Positions 39,176 to 50,290 of a stretch of 64,000 nucleotides of DNA are shown in pieces. The notes beneath the pieces are model-generated. The model saw only the letters and a program-made list of their open reading frames with translations, was not told the origin of the DNA and ran no database searches. How positions within the stretch are numbered: the stretch's first letter is position 1; the number at the start of each line of letters is the position of its first letter. The stretch is from Manis javanica (taxonomy: Eukaryota; Chordata; Mammalia; Pholidota; Manidae), in assembly GCF_040802235.1 (NCBI RefSeq), contig NC_133161.1, forward strand, positions 103,247,001-103,311,000. The letters run 5' to 3'. Made by a program: the position numbers and the translations under genes.

Positions 39176-40656
39176 TATATCCCCCTCTGCCAGAGTTACA
39201 GAACTAAAATAAATTATCCAAAAAGACAACAGTTGACTTCCTACTTCCCCTTCCTAGGAGCTGAGTGGTGGGAGGAGGGCACTTCTCCAGGAGTTTAGGA
39301 AAGTGAACACACTTCCACTTTCATGTAACATTGGCTGAAACAAAACTTTGTCCCCCAGCATCATGGCCACAAAGATCTATTTAAAGCAAACATAGAAAGA
39401 CTATGTTTAGCATATAAGAACATTTGAAGAATATTAGTGGACAATGTAAAAAATTCAATCTATTAAAATGTAAAGAAATGCTAGAGCTGTCTTAAGAATC
39501 ATGCTATTAATTTACATGTAGCATATGTTGTATTAATTTTGGAAGGAAAAGAAACAGAATCATAATAAGCATAAAGTAAAAATGAGAATGTGTCCTCCAG
39601 GAAAACCACAGATTTCTGAAAAACATGACTTATATTAACTTCTAATTGTGTAGCCCTTAAACCCAAATAGGGATAAGGTTATATGGAGGAAAGCATGGAG
39701 ACAAAGTTTGGCTTTCCAATTGTAACAGCAGAGTTTTATATCCAATTTGATGCATGTGTGCTCCAACACCTTTGGTATTATCTAACACCTGCTTTTTATG
39801 AGGAGTTTAGAAGCTCTGCTATTTTCTCCAATAGGTGAAGTATGGCTTGTCTTTGTCCTCATTTTCTCTGGACTGACCAGTTTCCAAGTTCACCTGTACT
39901 ATATGATTATTTGTTGTGGGCCCTTATGTTTCCAAATCACTATGCTATTATTATTTGTTTTTACATATCTGCATTCTTACTGCAAATTGTTCCATTTGCA
40001 TAGCAGTTATATTAAAGTTAAACAATGCATGTCATTTTCTAAAATTTGATAATAAGCAAGTATTGAGAAGAAAAAAGACTCATAAAATTCCTCCAGCCTG
40101 AAACCAACGTATCAGAATTTTGATGCATTTCCAAAGGGTCTTTTTTTCTATGCATGTAAGTACATAGATTTATTTTATTATAAAATTGGGATCATACATT
40201 ATACACCATAGTTGCTTCTTGATGGTAAATTACACATTTTTAAATTATTGAACTAATGTAATAACACTGCTATATCTTTATATGTCAGACTTGTGCAGCT
40301 CTGATTACTATTTAGAAGTATTTGTCTAGCTGTGATGTTATTAGGGCAAAACTGTAGCACTTTTATTAGTCTTAGCACATAAAGCCAAATATATTTCAAA
40401 GAAGAACTCTGGGGAAAAAAATACAACACTATTTTCAACTCATCACATCTAGAACTTGACTTCTTCCAGGAACAGACTGAAGATAATACAGAGCCTTGCC
40501 TTAGGGGCTTGCTCTATTTCACAGGAAGACTGAGACTCCAAAAAAAGAAAACAAACTGCATTCTAATCATCAGAAATTGTCAGGAAGGGAAAGAAGTCCA
40601 GTTTAGAATGTACCATGAAATAAATGAGTTTTCATGACTGGGTAGAAACCATTTAC
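39176..40656. other. Unassigned
   Basis: No gene or confidently named repeat seen. Confidence 0.45.
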
Positions 40657-40918
40657 CTTTCTCATTCCACTGATAGTGAGTGACTCAAAGTCGGTCCTGC
40701 ACGCTGCTCAGTGTCTCTGTTAATGTTAGTACAGGGGCTGCAGCTGATTGGGGATTCTTGGGCAGTCTCCTGGTTGCCAGGATTCGGTGCCTGACTTGGT
40801 TGAGGACTCATTCCATTACTCAAAATGATTAACAAAAAGAAAACTCCACTGAATCCCTGAGTCTGTGAAATCATGGTCAGCCTATAGTTGACTTCTGCTG
40901 GAGCAATGTCTATTGTGT
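40657..40918 (-). other. Candidate exon with signal-peptide-like ORF
   Basis: On the minus strand a good splice acceptor (pyrimidine-rich tract, then AAATTACAG) ends at 40919, and a strong donor AAAG|GTAAAT follows 40657. The 262-nt interval holds an ATG at 40874 and a 70-codon ORF. The ORF begins MISQTQGFSGVFFLLIILSN, which looks like a secretory signal peptide, and continues with a Pro/Gln/Asn/Ser-rich tail containing ISCSPC. The stop (TGA, 40664-40662) falls five bases before the donor. I do not recognise the gene. It could be the first coding exon of a decayed gene, a small secreted peptide or chance. Confidence 0.3.
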
Positions 40919-41416
40919 CTGTAATTTAGGATCAGTGAGAAATGAAATATGGAAATGTCACACTGGACAGATTCACACATACAGCTCCTGAGATCCCTCT
41001 CTTCTTTCCTTCTTAATGTTCAGAGACTGCGGTGAGTTGAAAATTCCCTGAGTTTGTAGCTCTTTTTGGCTTCTCTGTAATGTATGTTTCTCTAAATTTA
41101 TTATTTCTACTTGATTCCCCCTTAAACCATTTTATTACCCAGGTCAGTACTTAGTGTCACTACTGACCCAATTTACCAAAGCAGAGACTGGATGGAGAAA
41201 CCCCTGCCTTCTTTTCCCCTCTTCATTTTACTGGTAAGTCTGCCTATGGGCAGATGTCATGCTCATCTCCTTTTCCCCAACACCATCTGGACCAGATTCC
41301 CCTGGACCACCTTCACTTCTCCCCTGGACTTCTGAGGTGACCTCTGCCCTGACACCATGTTTCTGTTAGTGAATCCTCCAGCTCATTCTCCAGAGAGCAG
41401 AAGCACATAGTGTTGT
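40919..41416. mobile_element. Possibly old L2-like sequence, interrupted by the provirus
   Basis: 41320-41410 ('ggacttctgaggtgacctct', 'agctcattctccagagagca') resembles an old L2-type repeat, which seems to resume after the provirus at about 43440. The rest is unassigned. Confidence 0.35.
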
Positions 41417-41765
41417 TGTGGGTAAAACTGTAACATTTCCAGAATATCTCACCTGGCTTTAGTACACCTGCATATCAATAGGCGTTCAGAGGTGGAAAGA
41501 AGTATGACTTTAGTGCATTTGCATCTTTCCTCAGGGGTGGAGAAGTTCATCCCATATCTAAGGGTGATTACCTGGGCAACAGAGGGCTTATCTGTACCTG
41601 AGAGGTGAGGGGGTGCCGGTGTGGTTGCTGCTAGAGCAGAGAAGAAAGACGGCCTGAGACTGCAGTTTGTGGGAAATAAAAGGGTTTTAAACTTTATTTC
41701 TCCCTTTGACTGATTTTAGTTTTTAGAGGTATTTTGCCCCGGGATTTCCTTTTCCCAGACTGACA
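41417..41765 (+). repeat. 5' LTR of the provirus
   Basis: 349 bp, TG...CA ends. AATAAA at 41675-41680 in a 'gtgggaaataaaaggg' context marks the likely polyadenylation signal and the R region. The first 170 bp match the 3' LTR closely. Confidence 0.8.
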
Positions 41766-42044
41766 ATTGGCGTAATTGGCAGGATTCCTGTGAACCCGAA
41801 ATCTGTCATAATGGGTGTGACCTTTGGGAGGTCCGCCCCTAGAAATGATGGGAAGAAGCGGCGCTTATGCTGAGGGACATGTATCTACACTTGTGTGGTC
41901 TTGGAGGTGCCACCACTGCTGCTGGCCATGCCAACCCTGGCCCATGGCCCGAACCTAAGGCTACTGCTTCTGCCACAGTAGCTGCTCTTGCTGCCGGCCA
42001 GAGCCTAGCCACAACCATGGAAAGGAGCAGAGGTCCGGGTCACC

Positions 42045-42600
42045 TTGAAGCAATTGGCTGCTGTGTACCATGCCTTGCTGGCTACAGAGCCCATCACCAG
42101 AACAGCTCCAACCAAGGTAATAACCTCCTATCCCATTGCAGGTTGGGTGCGAGACTGGACCCAAAGGCCACGGAGTGGTGTGGCACAGACACCTACAGTA
42201 TATCATGTAGCTGGCCACTTGCCTTTGGCATCCCCAGGGAATGATGAAGCAGACACATTGGCCCAGATGTGCTGGCTGGAAAGCCTGCCTCTAATGTGGC
42301 ACAATAGCTACATCAGTGATTGTTGCACGTGGGGCAAAAGACAGTGTGGGCCTTTCACCTTTGAAGAAGTCAGCTGAGCCCAGAAGGAGTGCCCTGTATG
42401 TTGTGCAGATCAGCAAACCACCAAGAGGGGCCTAGAGCATCTCTCTGCTGCCTATGGTCGGTCGCTGGTTACTGAGAGCGATCGAGGCACCCACTTTATT
42501 GGACATGTATTGCAAGGATGGGTGCAACAATTAGAAGTAAAATGGATGTGGCCCTGGACATTTCAACACATGGATCGGCAATGGCTGGCTCTTCTGGCAC
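42045..42600 (+). pseudogene. Proviral pol remnant (RNase H end and integrase pieces)
   Basis: The segment 42140-42290 encodes a recognisable end of retroviral RNase H (YHVAGHLPLASPGNDEADTL, with the final active-site aspartate of the NDEAD motif). About 100 bp further is CPVC, the cysteine half of the integrase zinc-binding domain (about 42390), then SDRGTHF (about 42478) with the second aspartate of the DDE triad. The piece with the first catalytic aspartate is deleted. Stops are present (for example 42375), and sequence after 42545 no longer reads as integrase. This is a broken copy only. Confidence 0.75.
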
Positions 42601-42734
42601 CTTAGGGAAAAGGCCTGGAAGCTGGCCTTATTTGCTTCTACGGTCTTTGTGTCCTGAATGCACCCCCTGGCTGCAGCTGCCCACGTGATGACTGGAATGG
42701 AGGAGCTTTGGATTGATCTGCATGGGACTTTGAA

Positions 42735-43160
42735 TCTAGCTGAATCCTCTGGCTTGAGAATTATGATTGTGTTGCTGTTGTCAAGAAAATAATGTTTAAA
42801 GAGAGTCTTGACTTTGTCTAATGTTTGGTAAAAGTTTTGTGAGCAATCTAGCATGGTTGTTAGGAATGAGTAAACAAGTGTAGAAATGTATTTTTGTGCT
42901 GAGTGAGAGATTGTGCTGTAAAGTAACGTAGCTGAATCCTTTGCCTTGAGAATTATGATTGTGTTGCTGTTGTCAAGAAAATAATGTTTAAAGAGAGGCT
43001 TGACTTTGTTAATGTTTGGTAAAAGTTTTGTGAGCAATCTAGCATGATTGTTAAGAATGAGTAAACAAGTGTAGAAGCGTATTTTGTGCTTAGTGAGAGA
43101 TTGTGCTGTAAAGTGCATTTTCTTAATCTGCATAGGCTGAATCCTCTGGCTTGAGGATTA
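42735..43160 (+). repeat. About 192-bp tandem duplication inside the provirus
   Basis: The block starting 'agctgaatcctctggcttga' at 42738 recurs at 42930 (192 bp later) with few differences. Its first 25 bp recur again at 43135. The copies share 'ttgctgttgtcaagaaaata' and 'gagcaatctagcat'. It lies between the pol remnant and the 3' LTR, where env would be expected. Confidence 0.9.
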
Positions 43161-43260
43161 TCAAGATTTTATTGCTGTTGTGTTGCTATTGCATGTTATT
43201 AGATTGGTTGGAAAAGGGAGATCGGGGAAATTGTAAGGCGAGATTTCTGTAGGGATGGAT

Positions 43261-43430
43261 TGTGGGTAAAATTGTAACATTTCCAGAGTATCTTGCCTGG
43301 CTTTAGTATATCTGCATATCAATAGGGTTCAGAGGTGGAAAGAAGTATGACTTTAGTGTATTTGCATTTTTCCTCAGGGATGGAGAAGTTCATCTCCATA
43401 TCAGTGGGTGATTATCTAGGCCCTGATAAC
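43261..43430 (+). repeat. 3' LTR of the provirus, truncated
   Basis: It matches the first about 170 bp of the 5' LTR (TGTGGGTAAAATTGTAACA onwards) and stops before the polyadenylation region. The following bases differ from the 5' LTR. Confidence 0.8.
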
Positions 43431-43624
43431 ATCTAAACCTACCCTCTGCTGTGTTCACACTTCAGGCCTCCAGCGTGGCTGGCGCATTTTGCCTGGATAC
43501 TCCTTCATGTGGGTGACTAATTTTCTTCATTTGTTTCTGAACAAGATCATCTCCACAGAGATAATTTTATAGCCTTCTCTTGATTTGGATAAGCTCTCTT
43601 CCCCATAAAATAATTCCCCGTCTC

Positions 43625-43740
43625 ACCTTCTAGAAGCTCCATGAGATAACGTCTTTGTCAGTTTTTCCTTGAAGCTTAATATGTAATAGAAACTCGATTC
43701 ATAATTGGCACAATAAATCTTTATTGGATGAAATACTGCA
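43625..43740 (+). mobile_element. L2-like 3' end
   Basis: 'ctagaagctccatgagataa', 'gtctttgtcagtttttcctt' and 'cacaataaatctttattgga' match the conserved 3' end of L2 LINEs. A short A run follows at 43747. Confidence 0.6.
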
Positions 43741-44984
43741 TCAGCAAAAAAAAAACTCATAGATTTTTATTTTAACAACCCACACTTTTATATTATTGAC
43801 ATGTTAAATTTGTCTTAATGTCACCTACTAATTTTAAAGTAGTAACATAGAGAAGAAAGTAAAAACAAAGGAAAAATAAAATAACAGCATGATCAGAAAT
43901 AACTACCATTAGATTTTGGTGACTATCTTTACAGAAATCATTTTTTTACAATGATTCAGATTATTTCATATAAATTTACTTATTTATTTTAATATGTTTT
44001 AACAAAAGAAAACGAGCTGAAATAATATTGATGGGACTTGGATGACTCCAACAAAGGTCTCTCATCACAGACAGGTTATCTAAAAGATCATCTACTCTTA
44101 ACAAAAATGTTTGAAAGCAATAAAATGGAAAATAGTGATCAGGTGGAGGATGTATTACACCAGCAGAAAGAAAGATGTGCGGAAACATGTCCATATTGAA
44201 GGAAAGGGAAGAAACCTTGTAGTGAGAGATGACAAGGAAACCAGAGAAAGAGGAAATAAAGGAGAGGATACAGGCACAACTGGGAAACGGTTTGCATTCT
44301 GTCAGTGATGAGGAAGAGAGCCAAGAGCAGGGGCTAAATTTATTTGAACTTTTAATTTAGTTGGATTTAATCAATGGATTTTTCAGAAGGTCCATCAGTG
44401 TTATTTTCATATGAACATAGAGAGTTTTTTCTTTCTTCTCCCTCCCTCCCTTCATCCTTCCTTCTTTCCTTCTTTCCTTCCTTCCTTCCTTCCATCCCTT
44501 CTGCCTCATTTCTCCAGTTTCCTTTCTAATCACATTCGGTTGTTTCATCGGTGTTTTGTATATAGTGTTTTGTATCCCTGAGATCTGATTCCTTTTAAAT
44601 TTGCATCATTCTAAGATATTCTATTACCTGAGGCACTTGGGGGAAAATCCTTTCTCATTTCTAGGTTGTATTTTCTTCACCTGCTTCTCTGACCCTTGCA
44701 TGTGGCAGTACATTTTTTTTTCTTTCTCAGAAGTACTTTACCTTTGTCATGCCTTTTCAACATGTTTTGTTTTCACTTGATGTGGGGAGGTCTGCTGATT
44801 GTTTCAAAAGGGTGGATAAATTCTACTTAATTACTATCTTACCCCCAATGAGACCCATTTGCTCTTTATTTTCCTCTCTCTTTCATCTACACACACACAC
44901 ACACACACACACATGACAAACTCCTTTAAACATCTCCATTTCTCAACCTCTCCACTCACACACTTTCTGCTGAAATATTTTTGA
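43741..44984. other. Unassigned, with two simple repeats
   Basis: Contains a pyrimidine-rich CCTT/CTTT tract (44427-44500) and a (CA)n microsatellite (44889-44914). No gene seen. Confidence 0.6.
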
Positions 44985-45560
44985 ATTAATTGCTATAAAA
45001 TACCATGCTACCTAACTTGGCTATTTCTGCATATATTTTCAAAGTACATGACGCCCTTCTCTATGACCACACCACCATTATCACACCCACAAAATTAATA
45101 TTGAATCAATAATACGATTTGACCAGCAGCCCACAGCTGAAGTTCCCAGCTGTGCACAGAATGTCCTTCACGGCTGTCTTGTGTCGTCCAAAATCCAATC
45201 ATGTGTGACCGCTCTGTCTGTCCCATCTCCACCCACCTAGTCCCTTCTCCACTGCTGTTTTGTTTCATGACATTGACATTTTTAATGAGACCTGGATAGT
45301 TTTGTTGTAAAATTCTCCACAGTTTGGATTATTTTGATTGCTTCTGAAATTTGGATTTATGTTAACTATATTTTTGCAAGATATTATAGCATCACAGTTG
45401 TAGAATTTTCCATGGTATGGCAACTAGAGGTGAATGTTATCCATTTCTTAGGTAGCCCTTTCCTTTCATGATTAAACAGTGACCTGTGGAATAATACTTG
45501 GAGAATGTGAAGCTCTCCTGATAACAGTACATTTTCACCCAAGAGCTCCTGTATCCTCCC
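44985..45560 (-). mobile_element. Old L1 3' region (L1M-type)
   Basis: The plus strand shows the complement of an old L1 3'UTR: 'ctatgaccacaccaccatta', 'tcacacccacaaaattaat', then 'catgacattgacatttttaa' and 'ttgtaaaattctccacagtt'. Diverged, non-coding. Confidence 0.55.
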
Positions 45561-46559
45561 TGCAACCATTTTCAGATTTTATTACAAGTCAGAAATATAT
45601 CATATCACACGTGAGAAAATGCCAAACTCTATGCTTCCTGTGAGGTGGGAGTTTTATATAAAAAGTAACTCTGCATAATATGGAAAGGAGGGGATTTGGT
45701 GGTATGAAGGAAAATAGAAGAAAGCCAATTGGCAAAGCGCTGATAACCCCTGAAACTGGGAAAGTGGCCATGGGGATTTATTACAGAATTTGTCTACTCA
45801 CAGCTATGTGGTCATGCTTGTTCTCTTTTTCTAGTCATGTGTTAAAACACATTACTCTCCTGGTTTTTGTGTTCAAAGTGTCCCAAATTGTTGCTCTTTT
45901 TAATGTGAACTTTGAAACATCCTTTATAACTCCAAACCCATTTTTCTTTACAATCCCTTTCAGAGCTAGGCCCTAAACTTCTTTCTTTGTCCTCTTTCCC
46001 CTCATCCTCTTCTCTTCTCCTTCTCTTGTCACTTTTGATGGTGTTTTTTTCTGCCATTGTTTTTTCCCTTTTATAAAGTTTAATATATAAGGGCTCTTCA
46101 TTTTTATATTGCCTTAAGTACTTTTTCATCACTTTCATCCACATTTTCACAGATTCTCTTGTGTTTTCTGCTACAAGATCTGGGGTGGGAACAGATCCAC
46201 TCCTTTCTAACTGTGGCCCCTCCTTGATTGACTCAAGGCAGGTAAAATGGTTCTGGAGCCGCGCATGTCCTCGCTGGTCCTAGAGCCCTCCTGAGATTGA
46301 GGCATTCATGGTGTAAAAAATTGTTGGAATCTGAGGGGAGGGAAGAGGGAAGAAAAAGAAGTGCTTCTGTTTTAAAGTTTGTGGCATAAGTGTATTCTCT
46401 CTTTGGTTGCTACTTGAGAAAGATTTCTTCTCTTATTGTTACTTGTGTAGACGATTTTTTAAAAATAAGAAAATCACTAGAGGAAAGGAAAATTAATGGG
46501 TTTTCCCACACAACTAAAATTTATTCACCTTAAAATATCTTATTGAAATATTGTATAAG
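45561..46559. other. Unassigned
   Basis: A pyrimidine-rich stretch at 45990-46030. No gene or named repeat recognised. Confidence 0.45.
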
Positions 46560-46980
46560 TAAGATGTGTATTTATAAATATACAGCTCAATGAATTTTTA
46601 TACTATAACCCCAGACAGGCAACCATCATGCAGGGAAAGAATCAGATCACTAATGGCGTCTCCGGCATTTGCTGTCTGACTTCACCACTCTGGAAAGGAA
46701 ACTGCTGCTCATACAGATAGAGTGTAGATTAATTTACCCATTTTCTATATTGTAAGTGGAGTCATAGTGTATATATTATGGTATTCATCCATATATTTTA
46801 CTTAGTTGTAGATTGTTAAAATTTTCATTGCTGTAGAGTATTCCCTTGTAGGACTATAAAATGATTGATTTATTCATTATTTTCCCACATCACCCCCATG
46901 CTCAGGACTTTGTTTGCTTGTTTTGATTACTATTTTATGAATGTATTTGGTCTTTATTTCATTAGTACAAAAGAAGATTC
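46560..46980 (-). mobile_element. Old L1 3' region (L1M-type)
   Basis: 'aatatacagctcaatgaatt', then a 'gtggagtcatagtgta' block and 'tttcattgctgtagagtatt' follow the antisense order of old L1 3'UTRs. It is related to, but not continuous with, the old L1 at 52.7/59.1 kb. Confidence 0.65.
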
Positions 46981-47248
46981 TGTAATCTGTCTTAAAGCTG
47001 TCATCCTTGTCAGACATTCTGCCATGAATTTTTAAGGTGAATCTGACTATGGTGAACTCTAGGGAAAGAGTTCAAGGGATTCTTTCAAACTGCTATGGGT
47101 GAGAAGAGTAAAAATGAGTTTGTTGATCAAGGTAGTGTCTCTTAACAGATACCATCACAGACTTGACTATAAAAGACTCTAAGAAGTCCACAGAGTAGTC
47201 AGGGGAAGATGCAAAGAGCCCTGCTAAACTGATGGGAGAGCTGAGGAG

Positions 47249-49998
47249 AGCACATCCCACTGTTCACAAGGACCATACCTTCGCCAGTGTGCACTGAGCA
47301 CATCCCACTGTTCACAGGATCATGACCTCAGCCAATGTGCACTGAGCACATCCCACTGTTCACAGGACCATGACCTCAGCCAGTGTGCACTGAGCACATC
47401 CCTCTGTTCACAGGACCATGATCTCAGCCAGTGTGCACTGAGCACATCCCACTGTTCACAGGACCATGACCTTAGCCAGTGTGCACTGAGCACATCCCAC
47501 TGTTCACAGGACCATGACCTCAGCCAGTGTGCACTGAGCACATCCCACTGTTCACAAGGACCAGGACCTCAGCCAGTGTGCACTGAGCACATCCCTCTGT
47601 TCACAGGACCGTGACCTCAGCCAGTGTGCACTGAGCACATCCCACTGTTCACAAGGACCATAGCCTCAGCCAGTGTGCACTGAGCACATCCCACTGTTCA
47701 CAAGGACCATACCTTCGCCAGTGTGCACAGAGCACATCCCTCTGTTCACAAGAACCATAGCCTCAGCCAGTGTGCACTGAGCACATCCCACTGTTCACAA
47801 GGTCCATGACCTCAGCCAGTGTGCACTGAGCACATCCCACTATTCACAGGGCTGTAACCTCAGCCAGTATGCACTGAGCACATCTCACTGTTCACAAGGA
47901 CCATAGCCTCGCCAGTGTGCACTGAGCACATCCCACTGTTCACAAGGACCAGGACCTCAGCCAGTGTGCACTGAGCACATCCCACTGTTCACAAGGACCA
48001 TAGCCTCAGCCAGTGTGCACTGAGCACATCCCACTGTTCACAAGGACCATACCTTCGCCAGTGTGCACTGAGCACATCCCACTGTTCACAGGATCATGAC
48101 CTCAGCCAATGTGCACTGAGCACATCCCACTGTTCACAGGACCATGACCTCAGCCAGTGTGCACTGAGCACATCCCTCTGTTCACAGGACCATGACCTCA
48201 GCCAGTGTGCACTGAGCACATCCCTCTGTTCACAAGTGCACTGAGCACATCCCACTGTTCACAGGACCATGACCTTAGCCAGTGTGCACTGAGCACATCC
48301 CACTGTTCACAGGATCATGACCTCAGCCAGTGTGCACTGAGCACATCCCTCTGTTCACAGGACCATGATCTCAGCCAGTGTGCACTGAGCACATCCCACT
48401 GTTCACAGGACCATGACCTTAGCCAGTGTGCACTGAGCACATCCCACTGTTCACAGGACCACACTGAGCACATCCCACTGTTCACAAGGACCAGGACCTC
48501 AGCCAGTGTGCACTGAGCACATCCCTCTGTTCACAGGACCGTGACCTCAGCCAGTGTGCACTGAGCACATCCCACTGTTCACAGGATCATGACCTCAGCC
48601 AATGTGCACTGAGCACATCCCACTGTTCACAGGACCATGACCTCAGCCAGTGTGCACTGAGCACATCCCTCTGTTCACAGGACCATGATCTCAGCCAGTG
48701 TGCACTGAGCACATCCCACTGTTCACAGGACCATGACCTTAGCCAGTGTGCACTGAGCACATCCCACTGTTCACAGGACCATGACCTCAGCCAGTGTGCA
48801 CTGAGCACATCCCACTGTTCACAAGGACCGTGACCTCAGCCAGTGTGCACTGTGCACATCCCTCTGTTCACAGGACCATGACCTCAGCCAGTGTGCACTG
48901 AGCACATCCCACTGTTCACAGGACCATGACCTCAGCCAGTGTGCACTGAGCACATCCCACTGTTCACAAGGACCGTGACCTCAGCCAGTGTGCACTGTGC
49001 ACATCCCTCTGTTCACAGGACCATGACCTCAGCCAGTGTGCACTGAGCACATCCCACTATTCACAGGACTATAACCTCAGCCAGTATGCACTGAGTGCAT
49101 CTCACTGTTCACAAGGACCATACCTTCGCCAGTGTGCACAGAGCACATCCCTCTGTTCACAAGGACCATACCTTCGCCAGTGTGCACAGAGCACATCCCT
49201 CTGTTCACAAGGACCATAGCCTCAGCCAGTGTGCACTGACCACATCCCACTGTTCACAAGGTCCATGACCTCAGCCAGTGTGCACTGAGCACATCCCACT
49301 ATTCACAGGACTATAACCTCAGCCAGTATGCACTGAGTGCATCTCACTGTTCACAAGGACCATAGCCTCGCCAGTGTGCACTGAGCACATCCCACTGTTC
49401 ACAAGGACCAGGACCTCAGCCAGTGTGCACTGAGCACATCCCACTGTTCACAAGGACCGTGACCTTAGCCAGTGTGCACTGAGCACATCCCACTGTTCAC
49501 AAGGACCATGACCTCAGCCAGTGTGCACTGAGCACATCCCTCTGTTCAGCCAGTGTGCACTGAGCACATCCCTCTGTTCACAAGGACCATAGCCTTGCCA
49601 GTGTGCACTGAGCACATCCCACTGTTCACAAGGACCATGACCTCAGCCAGTGTGCACTGAGCACATCCCTCTGTTCACAAGGACCATAGCCTCGCCAGTA
49701 TGCCCTGAGCACATCCCACTGTTCACAAGGACCATGACCTCAGCCAGTGTGCACTGAGCACATCCCACTATTCACAGGACTATAACCTCAGCCAGTGTGC
49801 ACTGAGCACATCCCACTGTTCACAAGGACCATAACCTCGCCAGTGTGCACTGAGCACATCCCACTATTCACAGGACCATGACCTCAGCCAGTGTGCACTG
49901 AGCACATCCCACTGTTCACAAGGACCATAGCCTCAGCCAGTGTGCACTGAGCACATCCCACTGTTCACAAGGACCATGACCTCAGCCAGTGTGTACTG
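47249..49998. repeat. 48/49-bp minisatellite array, about 57 units
   Basis: About 2.75 kb of head-to-tail units. A typical unit is AGCACATCCCACTGTTCACA, then AGGACCATGACCTCAGCCAG, then TGTGCACTG. Units are 48 bp with CAGGACC or 49 bp with CAAGGACC. Common variants are CCCTCTG for CCCACTG, CCATACCTTCGCC or CCATAGCCTCAGCC in the middle, and CTATTCAC. At least three truncated units occur (about 48215-48240, 48460, 49545). Runs of 48-bp units keep a 16-codon phase, which produces accidental repetitive open frames (47541-47320, 48808-48587 on minus; 48205-48516 on plus). Flanks are unique sequence. I see no evidence of protein coding. Confidence 0.97.
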
Positions 49999-50175
49999 GC
50001 TGCTCTTATCCTGCACACATGTCTGTGGTGCTGATAAATAAAACAATATTTCTATACCACTCTTTCTGACTGTATCATACATATCATACTCAGTTGCTCT
50101 GCATTCTGGGTGAAAAATTATTTTACATTTTATGGGTGTCCTGGTTTCCAGTCAGATGTATCCAGAAATGTAATA

Positions 50176-50290
50176 AAGTGGATTTAGAATCCTCTGTTTT
50201 ATCATTAGCTCTGACACTTAGTAGCTGTGTAAATTTGACCAAGTTATTTATCTTTGCAATAGAACATAAAACATCCTAAGGGCAAGCAAT
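50176..50290 (+). mobile_element. MIR-like fragment
   Basis: 'agctctgacacttagtagct' followed by 'gtgtaaatttgaccaagtta' is the MIR core. The ends are eroded. Confidence 0.65.

Larger units (their letters stand above)
41417..43430 (+). mobile_element. Short endogenous retrovirus with two LTRs
   Basis: The provirus has a 5' LTR (41417-41765), an internal part of only about 1.5 kb and a truncated 3' LTR (43261-43430). Two nucleotides after the 5' LTR, TGGCGTAATTGGCAGGAT (41768-41785) sits where a tRNA primer-binding site should be. The internal part keeps only the end of RNase H and pieces of integrase. A purine-rich tract (43211-43230) lies 30 bp before the 3' LTR. gag, protease, most of pol and env are missing through large deletions. 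Non-functional. Confidence 0.8.

Noticed and set aside
47320..48808. Repetitive open frames of 73-103 residues with a 16-residue period
   Set aside because: They follow from 48-bp units in the minisatellite, occur on both strands and end where 49-bp units appear.
47249..49998. Direct repeats resembling a CRISPR array
   Set aside because: Units are contiguous with no unique spacers, and the context is mammalian.
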